Program-made: the position numbers and the translations under genes
Origin: Paracoccus sp. IB05
GTDB lineage: Bacteria; Pseudomonadota; Alphaproteobacteria; Rhodobacterales; Rhodobacteraceae
Length of the DNA: 64,000 nt
Direction of reading: 5' to 3'
NCBI RefSeq assembly: GCF_016405985.1
Contig: NZ_JAEFCF010000014.1
Coordinates: 45,697-109,696, forward strand
Part shown: one piece after another, positions 17,375-26,917 of the stretch
Position numbering within the stretch: the first letter of the stretch is position 1
How the letters are laid out: each line of letters opens with the position of its first letter
Notes under the pieces: model-generated
What the model was told of the DNA's origin: nothing
Databases searched by the model: none
What the model saw: the letters and a program-made list of their open reading frames with translations, nothing else

Positions 17375-17503
17375 TTCCGGGCTCCTTTGCGGGGGATGCC
17401 CCCTCATAGCAATCGCTCCCTGGGCATACAACATCGGGAAAGCGGGCTTGCCTGTGCTTCGGGGGCGGGTCAGGGTGCAGGGGAAAGCACCCCGACCGGA
17501 CGC

Positions 17504-18376
17504 ATGATGGCACTGGAACCGCTCAGAAAACTGATTGCCGGCAATATTCTGAAGATGACCGGCAGCGGTCAGATCCGGTTTGACGCGCCTTTGGGGGATC
17601 CCGGGCTCTTCGGACCGGACGCAGTCTGCTGGCGGGTCCATGCCGATTTCGTGCCGATGGTGGTGGGCGGCGTCTCGGCGCTGATGCTGCAGATGTTGCA
17701 CCCGCTGGCGATTGCCGGGGTCTGGGACCATTCGAATTTCCGCGCTGACGTTCTGGGGCGGCTGGCGCGCACCTCCCAGTTTATCGCCGGCACCACCTAT
17801 GCCGCGCGCGCCGAGGCCGAGGCGCTGATCGCGCGCGTCCGCCGCATCCATGACCGGGTCGCGGGCCAGGATGCCTCGGGACGCCCCTATCGCGCCTCGG
17901 ATCCGGGTCTGCTGACCTGGGTGCATGTGGCGGAAGTGTCAGGCTTTCTCGCCGCACATCTGCGCTTTACCGAGCCGGATATGCCGGTGGCCGACCAGGA
18001 CCGCTATTTCGCGGAAATGGCGCTGGTGGCGCGGATGCTGGGCGCGCGCGATGTGCCGGTGACGGCGGCCTCGGTGCAGGATTATCTGACCGGAATGGTG
18101 CCTCAGCTGCGCTTCGACGACCGCGTGGCCGAGGTTTTGCGGGTGATCTCGACCGCGCCGGTCAGACCTGCCGTGCTGGGGCTGTTTCGCAAAATGGTGA
18201 CGCGGTCGGGATTCGAAATCCTGCCCGCTTCCATTCAGGCGCTTTACCCGGAGGGCGCGCGGCCCCGCTTTCCGGCGGCGCCGCAGCTCATTGGCATGGC
18301 GGCCCCGGTGGGCCGCTGGGCGATGCAGGGCGGCGTCGCGCGCCGCTCGCGCATCAGGGTGTCGGCAGCGGGCTGA
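17504..18376 (+). CDS. DUF2236 / MpaB-type oxygenase family protein
   Basis: A 290-residue protein of the DUF2236 (latex-clearing/MpaB-like) family. The family pattern is seen in the opening GDPGLFGPDAVCWRVHAD, the block ALMLQMLHPLAIAGVWDHSNF, RTSQFIAGTTYA and the later LLTWVHVAEVSGFLAAH, which provide the conserved His and Arg residues linked to a b-type haem in characterised relatives. Cytoplasmic; substrate unknown. It is divergent from dut and converges with ychF with 18 bp between stops. Confidence 0.85.
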   Translation: MMALEPLRKLIAGNILKMTGSGQIRFDAPLGDPGLFGPDAVCWRVHADFVPMVVGGVSALMLQMLHPLAIAGVWDHSNFRADVLGRLARTSQFIAGTTYAARAEAEALIARVRRIHDRVAGQDASGRPYRASDPGLLTWVHVAEVSGFLAAHLRFTEPDMPVADQDRYFAEMALVARMLGARDVPVTAASVQDYLTGMVPQLRFDDRVAEVLRVISTAPVRPAVLGLFRKMVTRSGFEILPASIQALYPEGARPRFPAAPQLIGMAAPVGRWAMQGGVARRSRIRVSAAG

Positions 18377-18394
18377 GCCCGCCGCCATGATCCA

Positions 18395-19492
18395 TCAGGC
18401 GTTGAACAGGAAGTGGAGCACGTCGCCGTCCTTCACCTCATAGGTCTTGCCTTCGACGCGGAACTTGCCCGCCTCTTTCGCGCCCGCCTCGCCCTTGCCG
18501 GCGATGTAATCGTCATAACCCACGGTTTCGGCGCGGATGAAGCCCTTCTCGAAATCGCCATGGATCACGCCCGCCGCCTGCGGCGCCAGCATGCCTTTGG
18601 TGATCGTCCAGGCACGGGCCTCTTTCGGGCCAACGGTGAAATAGGTCTGCAGGCCGAGCAGGCCGTAGCCCGCGCGGATCAGCCGGTCGAGGCCCGCCTC
18701 TTCCAGTCCCATTTCCTCAAGGAAGACCTGCGCATCCTCTTCGGGAAGCTGCGCCAGCTCCTCTTCGATCCGGGCCGAGATCACCACCGTACCGGCGCCC
18801 TGAGCCTTCGCCATCTCTGCCACACGGGCCGACTGGCTGTTGCCGGCGCCTGCCGAGGCCTCTTCGACATTGCAGACGTAAAGCACGGGCTTCGCGGTCA
18901 GAAGCTGCAGGAGCTTCCATTGTTTCTGGTCATCCTCATGCACTTTGACCGTGCGCGCGGGCTGCCCCGCCTCCAGCGCGGTCTGAGCCTGCGCCAGCAG
19001 CCGGTCCTGGTCCGCCGCATCCTTGTCGCCCGATTTGATCTTGCGCGCGAGATTGGCGCGGCGGCGTTCCAGGCTTTCAAGATCGGCGAGCATCAGCTCG
19101 GTCTCGATGGTCTCGGCATCGGCGACCGGGTCAATGCGGCCCTCGACATGGGTGATATCGCCATCTTCAAAGCAGCGCAGCACATGGGCAATGGCATCGC
19201 ATTCGCGGATATTCGCGAGGAACTGGTTCCCGAGCCCTTCGCCTTTCGACGCACCGCGCACGAGGCCCGCGATATCGACAAAGGTCATCCGCGCCGGGAT
19301 GATCTGTTTCGACCCGGCAATCGCCGCCAGCCTGTCGATCCGCGCATCCGGCACCGCGACCTCGCCGACATTCGGCTCGATGGTGCAGAAGGGAAAATTG
19401 GCGGCCTGGGCCGCGGCGGTTCTGGTCAGCGCGTTGAAGAGGGTCGACTTCCCCACATTCGGCAGGCCGACAATACCCATCTTAAAGCCCAT
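18395..19492 (-). CDS. ychF: Redox-regulated ATPase YchF
   Basis: Obg-related P-loop protein of 365 residues that prefers ATP and associates with ribosomes. Walker A is GLPNVGKSTLFNAL at residues 9-22 and G3 is FVDIAGLVRGASKGEGLGNQFL. The NxxE replacement for the GTP-specific NKxD (YVCNVEEASAG) and the C-terminal TGS domain ending VKDGDVLHFLFNA are typical. The full length matches E. coli YchF. Confidence 0.97.
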   Translation of the reverse strand: MGFKMGIVGLPNVGKSTLFNALTRTAAAQAANFPFCTIEPNVGEVAVPDARIDRLAAIAGSKQIIPARMTFVDIAGLVRGASKGEGLGNQFLANIRECDAIAHVLRCFEDGDITHVEGRIDPVADAETIETELMLADLESLERRRANLARKIKSGDKDAADQDRLLAQAQTALEAGQPARTVKVHEDDQKQWKLLQLLTAKPVLYVCNVEEASAGAGNSQSARVAEMAKAQGAGTVVISARIEEELAQLPEEDAQVFLEEMGLEEAGLDRLIRAGYGLLGLQTYFTVGPKEARAWTITKGMLAPQAAGVIHGDFEKGFIRAETVGYDDYIAGKGEAGAKEAGKFRVEGKTYEVKDGDVLHFLFNA

Positions 19493-19705
19493 TTCCGGCC
19501 CTCCATAGCTGATGGGGCCAGTTAGACGAGAGCGGGCGCGGGATCAAGGAAGATGCGGGTGAAATCGCCGCGAGAGCCGCTCGCCCGGGCATCTGCGCGC
19601 GCAGGATGCCTGAAAACCTGCGGTGAAGCATTGCCTTTCCGCCGGGCTTTCGGCAAATCATGACCAAAAGCCCGGGCTTCGGGCCCGGTTTCGGGAGAGC
19701 TGCAG

Positions 19706-20497
19706 ATGACCAGGATCGACGACACATTCGCCAGGCTGCGCGCTGAGGGCAAAAAGGCCTTCGTCTCCTATATCATGGCAGGCGATCCCGATACGGCGAC
19801 CTCGCTCGCGCTTCTGCGCGGCCTGCCGGGCGCCGGGGTCGATATTATCGAACTTGGCATGCCCTTTACCGACCCGATGGCCGACGGGCCGACCATCCAG
19901 GCCGCCGGCCAGCGCGCGCTCTCGGCGGGGATGACCCTGGCGAAGGTGCTGGATATGGTGCGCGCCTTCCGCGAGGGCGACAAGGTCACGCCCATCGTGA
20001 TGATGGGCTATTACAACCCGATCTATTCGCATGGCGTCGACCGTTTTGTCGCAGAGGCGAAAGCGGCAGGAATCGACGGGCTGATCGTGGTCGATCTGCC
20101 GCCAGAAGAGGATGAGGAGCTTTGCCTGCCCGCCCAGGCGGCGGGGATCAATTTCATCCGCCTCGCCACGCCGACCACCGATGCGAAACGGCTGCCGAAG
20201 GTGCTGCAAAACACCTCGGGCTTTGTCTATTATGTGTCGATCACCGGGATCACCGGCGCCGCCGTGCCACAGGCCAGCGATATCGCGCCCGATATCGCGC
20301 GGATCAAGGCATCGACCGATCTGCCGGTGGTGGTGGGCTTTGGCATCAACACGCCGGAAATGGCGAAATCCATGGCGGCGATTGCCGATGGCAGCGTTGT
20401 CGGCTCGGCGATTGTGAAAAGCGTGGGCGAGAAACGCCCGGTGGCCGAGATCCTGGCCCAGGTCGCGGCGCTGGCCGCAGGCGCTCATTCCGCCTGA
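19706..20497 (+). CDS. trpA: Tryptophan synthase alpha subunit
   Basis: TIM-barrel enzyme that splits indole-3-glycerol phosphate into indole and glyceraldehyde 3-phosphate; indole is channelled to TrpB. 263 residues. Catalytic Glu and Asp are in [18 protein letters not shown], followed by VMMGYYNPI, and the phosphate-binding [10 protein letters not shown] and [10 protein letters not shown] near the end. trpB is not adjacent in this window, so trpA is separated from the rest of the pathway here. Confidence 0.97.
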   Translation: MTRIDDTFARLRAEGKKAFVSYIMAGDPDTATSLALLRGLPGAGVDIIELGMPFTDPMADGPTIQAAGQRALSAGMTLAKVLDMVRAFREGDKVTPIVMMGYYNPIYSHGVDRFVAEAKAAGIDGLIVVDLPPEEDEELCLPAQAAGINFIRLATPTTDAKRLPKVLQNTSGFVYYVSITGITGAAVPQASDIAPDIARIKASTDLPVVVGFGINTPEMAKSMAAIADGSVVGSAIVKSVGEKRPVAEILAQVAALAAGAHSA

Positions 20498-20511
20498 CGG
20501 CGGTCAGAGGT

Positions 20512-22200
20512 TCAGCCAATCGCATCCCCGGCCCCGTCCTCGTCCTCGTTCCCGGCCCCGTCGGGCCGGAGCCGGGGCTGGCGCACGCGCGGGCGCAGAC
20601 CGTCGATCAGAAAGCCCAGGCCCACCGATCCGAACCAGAGCCAGGGGAAGATATCCCCTGATCCGGGCCAGAGCGTCAGGACCGCCGCCCCCGCGCCTTC
20701 CTGCATAGCCGGAAGGGCGGTATGGGCTGCGAGTCGCGACAGAACCCCTGGGAATAGCCCCGCCAGCGCCGTCAGCCCCACCAGCAGAGCAGGCATCAGC
20801 AAAAGCGCCGGGCGCGCATCGCGCAGCGAGACATGACCGCTTGCATCAGACACAGCCGCGTCCAGCTTTGCCAGCCGAGCACTGTGCAGCAGCGCCGCGA
20901 AGATCAGTGCATAAGCCGCAACCACCAGCGCGACCGCGATCCAGGCGCCATATCCCGCACCTGCGGGCAGCAGCGCCGCGCCGGAGGTCTCCAGCAGCGC
21001 GGTCAGCGCGTGCCAGCCCGCGAAAGGCGCCATGCCGCAGAGGGCGATCAGCGACAGGCCCGCAATCAGTGCGGTCAGTGGCATCCGGTTGATCAGCCCG
21101 CCCGGCACCGCGAGACGCAGGCTGCCCGTCTCGAGCCGGATCAGCCCGGCGCAGATCAAAAGCGCCGACCCCGCCGGCACCATCGCCATGACCAGAAGCG
21201 CCATCGCCCCGGTTGCGCCCTGCCCCGCCAGCCAGAAGGCCAGCGCCAGCAACACCGTCAGCACCGCCTCGGCGATGCCGGCAAGCCCGCGCCGGCTGAG
21301 CGCTGACATCCCCGCCACCAGCACCGACAGCCCCACCAGCGCCGTCAACATGCCGCCCCAGACCGCTGCACCGCTTCCCGCGCCGCCCCCACCCGCGCCG
21401 CTTGCAGCCGGCGCCAGCCGCGCCAGCAGATAAAGCGCCGCAAGACCGGGTCCCGCCGGCAACAGAAACGCCAGGACCGGCCCCGGCGCATAGATCGCGC
21501 AGCTGCGGCTTTTGCGAAACGGGACGAGGCCTGATCCGGCAAGCGCTCCGGTCAGGATCAGGAAGGCCGGCACCAGATGCTGGCCGCTGGCCCGGATCTC
21601 GGCGCCGCGATGGCTGATCACCGTGATGCCGGCATCGCCCGCCAGGGTGGCCAGATGCGACAGGCCGGTAAAGAGAAACCCGCCCGCGAGCAGCCCGTAC
21701 AATAACCCCGGCGCGGCGGCAGCCATGCCGCCGGGATGGTCACCACTGCGCCAGATCAGCACAAAGGTGAACAGCGTCGCCAGGAACCAGCCGGCAGCCG
21801 CCAGCCAGATGCGATCCGCAAGGATCACCAGCGCCAGCGCCGCCACTGCCGCCAGCAAAAGCGGCTGAACCTGTGCGACAGACGACTCACGCTCGAAAAA
21901 GCCGCCCGCCACCAGCACCGAGGCCAGCGCCGCGATCAGCATCGGCACCAGAAACACCAGCGCCAGAGTGTCCAGCCGCAGCCCGAATTCCACCCCGCCC
22001 GGCAGGATCGCCCGCGCGCGGATGGCTTCGCCGGTCAGCGCGACCGGCAGCGCAGAAAGCGCCACAATCAGCGCCAGCCCCAGCGCGAACGCGGCCAGTG
22101 CGGTGCTGCCCCGGCGCGCGACCCCCGATGACCACAGCGCCAACAGGGTGGCAAGGATCGCGGCGAGGGCGGAAAAGAATGGGATCAGGGCCGGCGACAT
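20512..22200 (-). CDS. Orphan complex-I-like proton-conducting membrane subunit
   Basis: A 562-residue, very hydrophobic protein with about 14 predicted helices. The block FRKSRSCAIYAPGPVLAFLLPAGPGLAALYLLAR aligns with the conserved helix-7/8 region of NuoM/HyfB/Mrp-type antiporter subunits (HxxxPxPVSAxLSGxxxKxGxYGLLR), but the usual functional Lys in that region is not evident (the residue run is AGPGLAALY). It is isolated: no nuo, mrp or hydrogenase genes adjoin it. A polar tail follows the last helix. A role in ion transport is inferred; a degenerate or specialised member is possible. Confidence 0.65.
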   Translation of the reverse strand: MSPALIPFFSALAAILATLLALWSSGVARRGSTALAAFALGLALIVALSALPVALTGEAIRARAILPGGVEFGLRLDTLALVFLVPMLIAALASVLVAGGFFERESSVAQVQPLLLAAVAALALVILADRIWLAAAGWFLATLFTFVLIWRSGDHPGGMAAAAPGLLYGLLAGGFLFTGLSHLATLAGDAGITVISHRGAEIRASGQHLVPAFLILTGALAGSGLVPFRKSRSCAIYAPGPVLAFLLPAGPGLAALYLLARLAPAASGAGGGGAGSGAAVWGGMLTALVGLSVLVAGMSALSRRGLAGIAEAVLTVLLALAFWLAGQGATGAMALLVMAMVPAGSALLICAGLIRLETGSLRLAVPGGLINRMPLTALIAGLSLIALCGMAPFAGWHALTALLETSGAALLPAGAGYGAWIAVALVVAAYALIFAALLHSARLAKLDAAVSDASGHVSLRDARPALLLMPALLVGLTALAGLFPGVLSRLAAHTALPAMQEGAGAAVLTLWPGSGDIFPWLWFGSVGLGFLIDGLRPRVRQPRLRPDGAGNEDEDGAGDAIG

Positions 22201-22281
22201 TGAACCTCGTGTAATTTGTGCAGTCGGGTCGCGTCTGTCCTGGCGTCTCGCATGAAGGCCCTTCTCCCCCGGCGCCCCAGC

Positions 22282-23214
22282 TCAGCCCTGTGGCGTCATC
22301 GCCTTGCGCTGGCGGGCGCGCTCCAGGCCGAGGCGACGCTCGCGCCAGATGATCATGATCCCGGCCACGATGATCAGCACCGCCCCGGTCAGCATGGTCG
22401 AGGTCGGCATTTCCTGGAATACGAACCAGCCGATCGCCAGCGCGAAGATCATCGAGGCATAGTCAAAGGGCGCCACCAGCGAGGCATCGGCCTCGCGATA
22501 GGCCGAGGTCAGAAGGATCTGCCCCACCCCGCCCATCAGGCCTGCGGCAATCAGGGTGACGGCCTCGCGCGGGGTCGGCCAGACCCAGCCGAAGGGGATG
22601 GTGAACAGCGACAGACAGGTTGCGGTGACCGAGAACCAGAAGACGATTGTGGCGGTTTTCTCGGTCGCCACCAGCTTGCGGATGAACACCTGGGCCAGGG
22701 CGGCAAAGACCGCGCCGGTCAGCACGATGACCGCACCGAAGGCCTCGGCATGGCTGCCCTCGCCGGGCACACCGCCTTGCAGGATGGTCAGGCGCGGCCA
22801 GATCACGATCAGGACGCCCACAAGCCCCATCAGCACCATCGAGATCCGGAACAGCCGCACATTCTCGCCCAGAAACATCGCGGCAAAGACCACGGTCAGC
22901 AGGGGCGCCGCATAGCCGATGGCAGTCACTTCGGGAAATGGCAGATAGGCGAGACCGGCAAAGCCGAGCCCCATCGCCATCGTGCCGGCAAAGCCGCGCC
23001 AGACATGGCCCATCGGATTGGCAGTGTAGAACCCGGTCCGCAATTCGCCCCGCAGCGCCAGCCAGGCCACGATCACCGGGATCGCAAAGAAGGACCGGAA
23101 GAACACCGCCTCGCCGCCCGGCACCCTGTCGGAGGTGGTTTTCACCAGCGCCGACATCAGGATGAAGATCAGAACCGATCCCAGTTTAAGGGCAATACCG
23201 CGCAAGGGGCGCAT
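22282..23214 (-). CDS. DMT superfamily (EamA) transporter
   Basis: Inner-membrane exporter of 310 residues with ten predicted helices in two EamA halves (about residues 8-140 and 160-295). Typical features are [16 protein letters not shown] in the first half and the second-half [34 protein letters not shown]. Basic C-terminal tail [14 protein letters not shown] is cytoplasmic. An AGGA site precedes the ATG. Family members export amino acids or other metabolites; substrate unknown. Confidence 0.92.
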   Translation of the reverse strand: MRPLRGIALKLGSVLIFILMSALVKTTSDRVPGGEAVFFRSFFAIPVIVAWLALRGELRTGFYTANPMGHVWRGFAGTMAMGLGFAGLAYLPFPEVTAIGYAAPLLTVVFAAMFLGENVRLFRISMVLMGLVGVLIVIWPRLTILQGGVPGEGSHAEAFGAVIVLTGAVFAALAQVFIRKLVATEKTATIVFWFSVTATCLSLFTIPFGWVWPTPREAVTLIAAGLMGGVGQILLTSAYREADASLVAPFDYASMIFALAIGWFVFQEMPTSTMLTGAVLIIVAGIMIIWRERRLGLERARQRKAMTPQG

Positions 23215-23357
23215 GGGCTTTCCTCTCTCTGCCCCCTGTTCTGACCATGGACCGCCCGACGAGGCAAGCCCGAAGCGCCCCCCGGCAACAGCTTACGGGT
23301 CGGGCGCTCTGGACCTTGGGCTATGGATCGGCTTTCCTGCGCGCAGGAGGTGCCGCT

Positions 23358-25082
23358 ATGTCAGACGCTGAGACCAGGGCTAAGTCGGGCCATCAGATTG
23401 CAGACAGGATCGACCAGGGGCGCGGGCTTGTGCCGGCCGATCTGGTGCTGAAGGGCGCGCGGTTCTTTGACCTGATCACCGGCGATCTGGTGGAAAGCGA
23501 TGTGGCGATCTGCGGGGATACGATCGTCGGCACATTCGGCACCTGGCAGGGCAGGCGCGAGATCGACCTTGCCGGCCAGATCCTGGTGCCGGGGTTTATC
23601 GACACCCATCTCCATATCGAAAGCTCGCTGGTCACGCCCTTTGAATTTGACCGCTGTGTCGGCCCACATGGGGTGACGACCGCAATCTGTGACCCGCATG
23701 AGATCGCCAATGTCTGCGGCATTGAAGGCATCCGCTATTTCCTTGATGCGTCAGCGCAGACGCTGATGGATATCCGCGTGCAGCTTTCCTCCTGCGTGCC
23801 CTCGACCCATATGGAGACAGCGGGGGCAAAGCTTGAGGCCGAAGACCTGATCCCGCTGATGGATCATCCGCGCGTGATCGGGCTGGCGGAGTTCATGAAT
23901 TTCCCTGGCGTTCTGATGAAAGACGCGGGCTGTATCGCGAAGCTTGCGGCATTTCAGGGGCGTCATATCGACGGCCATGCGCCGCTTTTGCGCGGCAATG
24001 ATCTGAACGGCTATATCGCCGCCGGCATCCGCACTGAACATGAGGCGACCTCGGCCGAAGAGGCGCTGGAGAAGCTGCGCAAGGGGATGCGGGTGCTGAT
24101 CCGCGAAGGCTCGGTCTCAAAAGATCTGCACGCGCTGGCAGAGATCCTGACCGAGCGGCATTCGCCTTACCTGTGTTTTTGCACCGATGACCGCAACCCG
24201 CTGGATATCGCCGAACATGGCCATATCGATTACCTGATCCGCACCGCGATCCGCCTTGGCTGCCCGCCGCTTGCGGTCTACCGCGCGGCGAGCCTCTCGG
24301 CAGCTGAAGCCTTCGGGCTGAAGGATCGCGGGCTGATCGCGCCCGGCAAACGCGCCGATATCGCCGTGATCGACGGGCTGGAGAGCTGCCGTGTCGCCCG
24401 GGTCTTTGCCGGCGGGGTGGAACTGTCTGAGGCGGCCTTTGCCGCGCGCGGAACCACGGCCCCGGTCGCACGCCATTCGGTCAAAGCGCCACGCGTCTCA
24501 CCCGCCGATTTCCGCTGTTCGGGGAACCGTGTCGAGACGCCGGTGATCGGTATTCTGCCCGGCAAGATCATCACCGAATTCCTGAAATACGATATCGCCC
24601 CCGAAGATGGCGACAAGCGCCCCGATCTCACCCGCGACCTGATCCGCATCGCGGTGATCGAACGCCATGGCAGGAACGGCAACCGCGCCACCGGCTTTGT
24701 CAAAGGCTTTGGGTTGCAGCGCGGCGCGATTGCCTCGACCGTCTGCCATGACCATCACAATATCGCGGTGGTCGGCGCCGATTACGCCGATATGGCCCTG
24801 GCGGCGAACCGGCTCTCTGAGATCGAGGGCGGGTTCGTGGTGGTCGAGGGCGGCCGCGTTCTGGCCGAACTGGCGCTGCCGGTCGCGGGTCTGATGAGCC
24901 TTGAGCCTTTTGAAGCCGTGCGCGACGCGCTGGTGCGGCTGCGCGCGGCGGCGCAAAGCCTCGGTGTCGTGCTGGAAGAGCCGTTTTTGCAGCTCGCATT
25001 CCTCGCGCTGCCGGTGATCCCGCATCTGAAGATCACCGATCACGGCATGATCGATGTCGACCGCTTCGAGGTGATCCCGTGA
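23358..25082 (+). CDS. ade: Adenine deaminase
   Basis: Binuclear-metal amidohydrolase converting adenine to hypoxanthine and ammonia for purine salvage; 574 residues. The amidohydrolase motif is [19 protein letters not shown] near residue 80, then [26 protein letters not shown] and [19 protein letters not shown]. The C-terminal adenine-deaminase domain includes [19 protein letters not shown]. The start at 23358 lies 7 bases after AGGAGG. It overlaps arsC by 4 bp and heads a plus-strand run ade-arsC-SGNH hydrolase. Confidence 0.96.
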   Translation: MSDAETRAKSGHQIADRIDQGRGLVPADLVLKGARFFDLITGDLVESDVAICGDTIVGTFGTWQGRREIDLAGQILVPGFIDTHLHIESSLVTPFEFDRCVGPHGVTTAICDPHEIANVCGIEGIRYFLDASAQTLMDIRVQLSSCVPSTHMETAGAKLEAEDLIPLMDHPRVIGLAEFMNFPGVLMKDAGCIAKLAAFQGRHIDGHAPLLRGNDLNGYIAAGIRTEHEATSAEEALEKLRKGMRVLIREGSVSKDLHALAEILTERHSPYLCFCTDDRNPLDIAEHGHIDYLIRTAIRLGCPPLAVYRAASLSAAEAFGLKDRGLIAPGKRADIAVIDGLESCRVARVFAGGVELSEAAFAARGTTAPVARHSVKAPRVSPADFRCSGNRVETPVIGILPGKIITEFLKYDIAPEDGDKRPDLTRDLIRIAVIERHGRNGNRATGFVKGFGLQRGAIASTVCHDHHNIAVVGADYADMALAANRLSEIEGGFVVVEGGRVLAELALPVAGLMSLEPFEAVRDALVRLRAAAQSLGVVLEEPFLQLAFLALPVIPHLKITDHGMIDVDRFEVIP

Positions 25083-25513
25083 CCAGCGCCGTCAGCACGA
25101 TTTACCACAACCCGGCCTGCGGCACCTCGCGCAATGTGCTGTCGATCCTGCGCGCCGCCGGGGAAGAACCCCTGGTGGTGGAATACCTGAAAACCGGCTG
25201 GACCGAGGCACAGCTGCGCGGGCTTTTCACGACCGCCGGCATTACCGCGCGGGACGCCCTGCGCGACAACGGGACGCAGGCTGCGGAGCTGGGCCTGACC
25301 GCGCCGGGTGTCGGCGAAGATGCGATCATCGCCGCGATGACCGAACATCCGATCCTTGTGAACCGCCCCTTCGTGGTCACCTCAAAGGGCACAAAGCTTT
25401 GCCGCCCTTCGGTCGCGGTGGCCGCGATCCTGCCGCGCCTGCCTGCGGCGCCGGTGGTCGCAGTGGATGGCAAGGTGATATTCGATCCTGCAAATACAGA
25501 GGTGAGCGGATGA
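25079..25513 (+). CDS. arsC: Glutaredoxin-dependent arsenate reductase
   Basis: A 144-residue thioredoxin-fold enzyme that reduces arsenate to arsenite with glutathione and glutaredoxin. The active-site Cys is in [12 protein letters not shown], and the arsenate-binding Arg residues are in [10 protein letters not shown] and KLCRPSVA. It starts with GTG overlapping the ade stop and overlaps the next gene by 4 bp. There is no arsB/acr3 or arsR nearby, so the gene may work with a distant exporter or in another redox role. Confidence 0.93.
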   Translation: MTSAVSTIYHNPACGTSRNVLSILRAAGEEPLVVEYLKTGWTEAQLRGLFTTAGITARDALRDNGTQAAELGLTAPGVGEDAIIAAMTEHPILVNRPFVVTSKGTKLCRPSVAVAAILPRLPAAPVVAVDGKVIFDPANTEVSG

Positions 25514-26148
25514 CAAAGACCCTGCTGCTTTACGGCGATTCGAACACCCATGGCACCATGCCGATGGCGGAGCCGGGCGCGATGGGGCGTTTCGCGCATC
25601 GCCACCGCTGGACGAGCCTGCTCGCCGCCGATCTGGACGGCTGGGAGGTGATCGCCGAGGGCCATCCGGGGCGCACCACTTTGCATGACGACCCGATTGA
25701 AGGCGCGCACAGGAACGGGCTGACGGTGCTGCCTTCGATCCTCGAAAGCCACCGGCCGATTGATGTCGTGCTGCTGATGCTCGGGACCAATGATCTGAAA
25801 CAGCGGTTTTCGGTCAATGCCGGCGATATCGCGCTGTCGCTGGAGCGGCTGGTGCGGGTGATCCGCGCGAGCGGCGCCGGGCCGGTGGGCGGCGCTCCGG
25901 GCGTGGTGCTGGTCGCGCCGCCGCCCATCCGCGAGACCGGCGCGCTGGCGCAGATCTTTGCCGGGGGCGAGGCCAAATCGCAGCATCTGGGCCGTGAAAT
26001 CGGGGCAGTTGCGGCGCGAAACGGCCTGCCTTTCGTAGATCTGGCGGGCAAGATCGGGGTCTCTGCGGTGGATGGGATCCATTACGAGGCCGAGGCGGCG
26101 CCTGTGATTGCACGGCTGTTCGCGGATGTGATCCGGGCGCATTTCTGA
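25510..26148 (+). CDS. SGNH/GDSL hydrolase (arylesterase-like)
   Basis: A 212-residue serine esterase. The family blocks are present: nucleophile in LLYGDSNTHG, oxyanion Asn in LLMLGTNDLKQ and the Asp-x-x-His pair in DGIHYEAEAAP. There is no signal peptide, so it is cytoplasmic. The ATG at 25510 overlaps arsC by 4 bp; an upstream frame start within arsC is not credible. It resembles aryl esterases or acyltransferases of this fold; the substrate is unknown. Confidence 0.92.
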   Translation: MTKTLLLYGDSNTHGTMPMAEPGAMGRFAHRHRWTSLLAADLDGWEVIAEGHPGRTTLHDDPIEGAHRNGLTVLPSILESHRPIDVVLLMLGTNDLKQRFSVNAGDIALSLERLVRVIRASGAGPVGGAPGVVLVAPPPIRETGALAQIFAGGEAKSQHLGREIGAVAARNGLPFVDLAGKIGVSAVDGIHYEAEAAPVIARLFADVIRAHF

Positions 26149-26160
26149 GAGGGCCTGCCT

Positions 26161-26886
26161 GTGGCTGACGCCGAATTTGAGTATTTGGATCAAGGGGAAA
26201 GGGGCGGCGCCCGCTCTTTGATGATCCTTGCGCATGGCCAGCCCTCTGATCCTTTGCCGGCGGCGGAGGAGGTCGGGGCGCTGGCGGCGCGTGTCGCGGC
26301 GCATCTGCCGGGCTGGCGGGTTTCGGCGGCGACTTTGGCCGAGCCCGGCGCGCTGGAGCGGCTGGCGGGCGAGGTTCCGGGGCTGGTCTTTCCGCTTTTC
26401 ATGGCGGCGGGCTGGTTCACGAAAGTCGCGGTGCCCGCGCGCCTGGACGCGGCCGGCGTGACCGGCTGGCAGCAGATGGCGCCGATGGGGATGATGCCGG
26501 AAGTGCAGGATCTCGCGGCCCGCATCGCGACAGAAAGCGGCGCGGCGGAGGTGCTGGTGGCCGCGCATGGCTCGGGGCGTTCCCCCGCACCGGCGGAGGT
26601 GGCACGCCAGGTGGCAGCGCGGGTCGCGGAGATAAGTGGTGCGCGGCGGGTGGAATGCGGCTTTATCGAAGAGGTGCCCTTTCTGCGCGATGTCACGGGC
26701 TGGAGCGCGGGCGCCATCTGCCTGCCGTTTTTCGCCATGGCGGGCGGCCATGTTCTGCATGATCTGCCCGAGGCGCTGGCACAGGCGGGCTTTCCTGGGC
26801 AGATTCTGCCGGCGCTCGGCCTGCATGCGGAAATCCCGTCCCTGATCGCCCGCGCCGCGCTTGAGGCGGCGGATCTGCAACATTAA
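26161..26886 (+). CDS. CbiX/SirB-type chelatase-like protein
   Basis: Class II chelatase-fold protein of up to 241 residues, with two internal halves each carrying the metal-side His: LMILAHGQPSDPLP and LVAAHGSGRSPAPAEVA, the latter in the form typical of CbiX/SirB sirohydrochlorin cobalt- or ferrochelatases. Start is uncertain: GTG 26161 has GAGAGGG upstream, but its first ~13 codons (EYLDQGERG) run through a copy of repeat family B, and the family usually starts near the ATG at 26221. No other cobalamin or siroheme gene adjoins it, so the porphyrinoid substrate is inferred. Confidence 0.8.
   Translation: MADAEFEYLDQGERGGARSLMILAHGQPSDPLPAAEEVGALAARVAAHLPGWRVSAATLAEPGALERLAGEVPGLVFPLFMAAGWFTKVAVPARLDAAGVTGWQQMAPMGMMPEVQDLAARIATESGAAEVLVAAHGSGRSPAPAEVARQVAARVAEISGARRVECGFIEEVPFLRDVTGWSAGAICLPFFAMAGGHVLHDLPEALAQAGFPGQILPALGLHAEIPSLIARAALEAADLQH
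26178..26200 (+). repeat. Repeat family B, single-arm copy inside a coding start
   Basis: TGAGTATTTGGATCAAGGGG followed by AAA is nearly identical to the left arm of the complete element at 42958 (one base differs in the first 20). It lies just after the SGNH hydrolase gene and within the first codons of the CbiX-like frame. Confidence 0.85.
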
Positions 26887-26917
26887 GCCAGACCATATTG
26901 CGATGAAGGAACCCGCC

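Noticed and set aside
16736..17503. Upstream extension of the DUF2236 frame by 256 codons
   Set aside because: It runs antisense through dut and part of the MoeB-like gene; the ATG at 17504 begins the family-like sequence.
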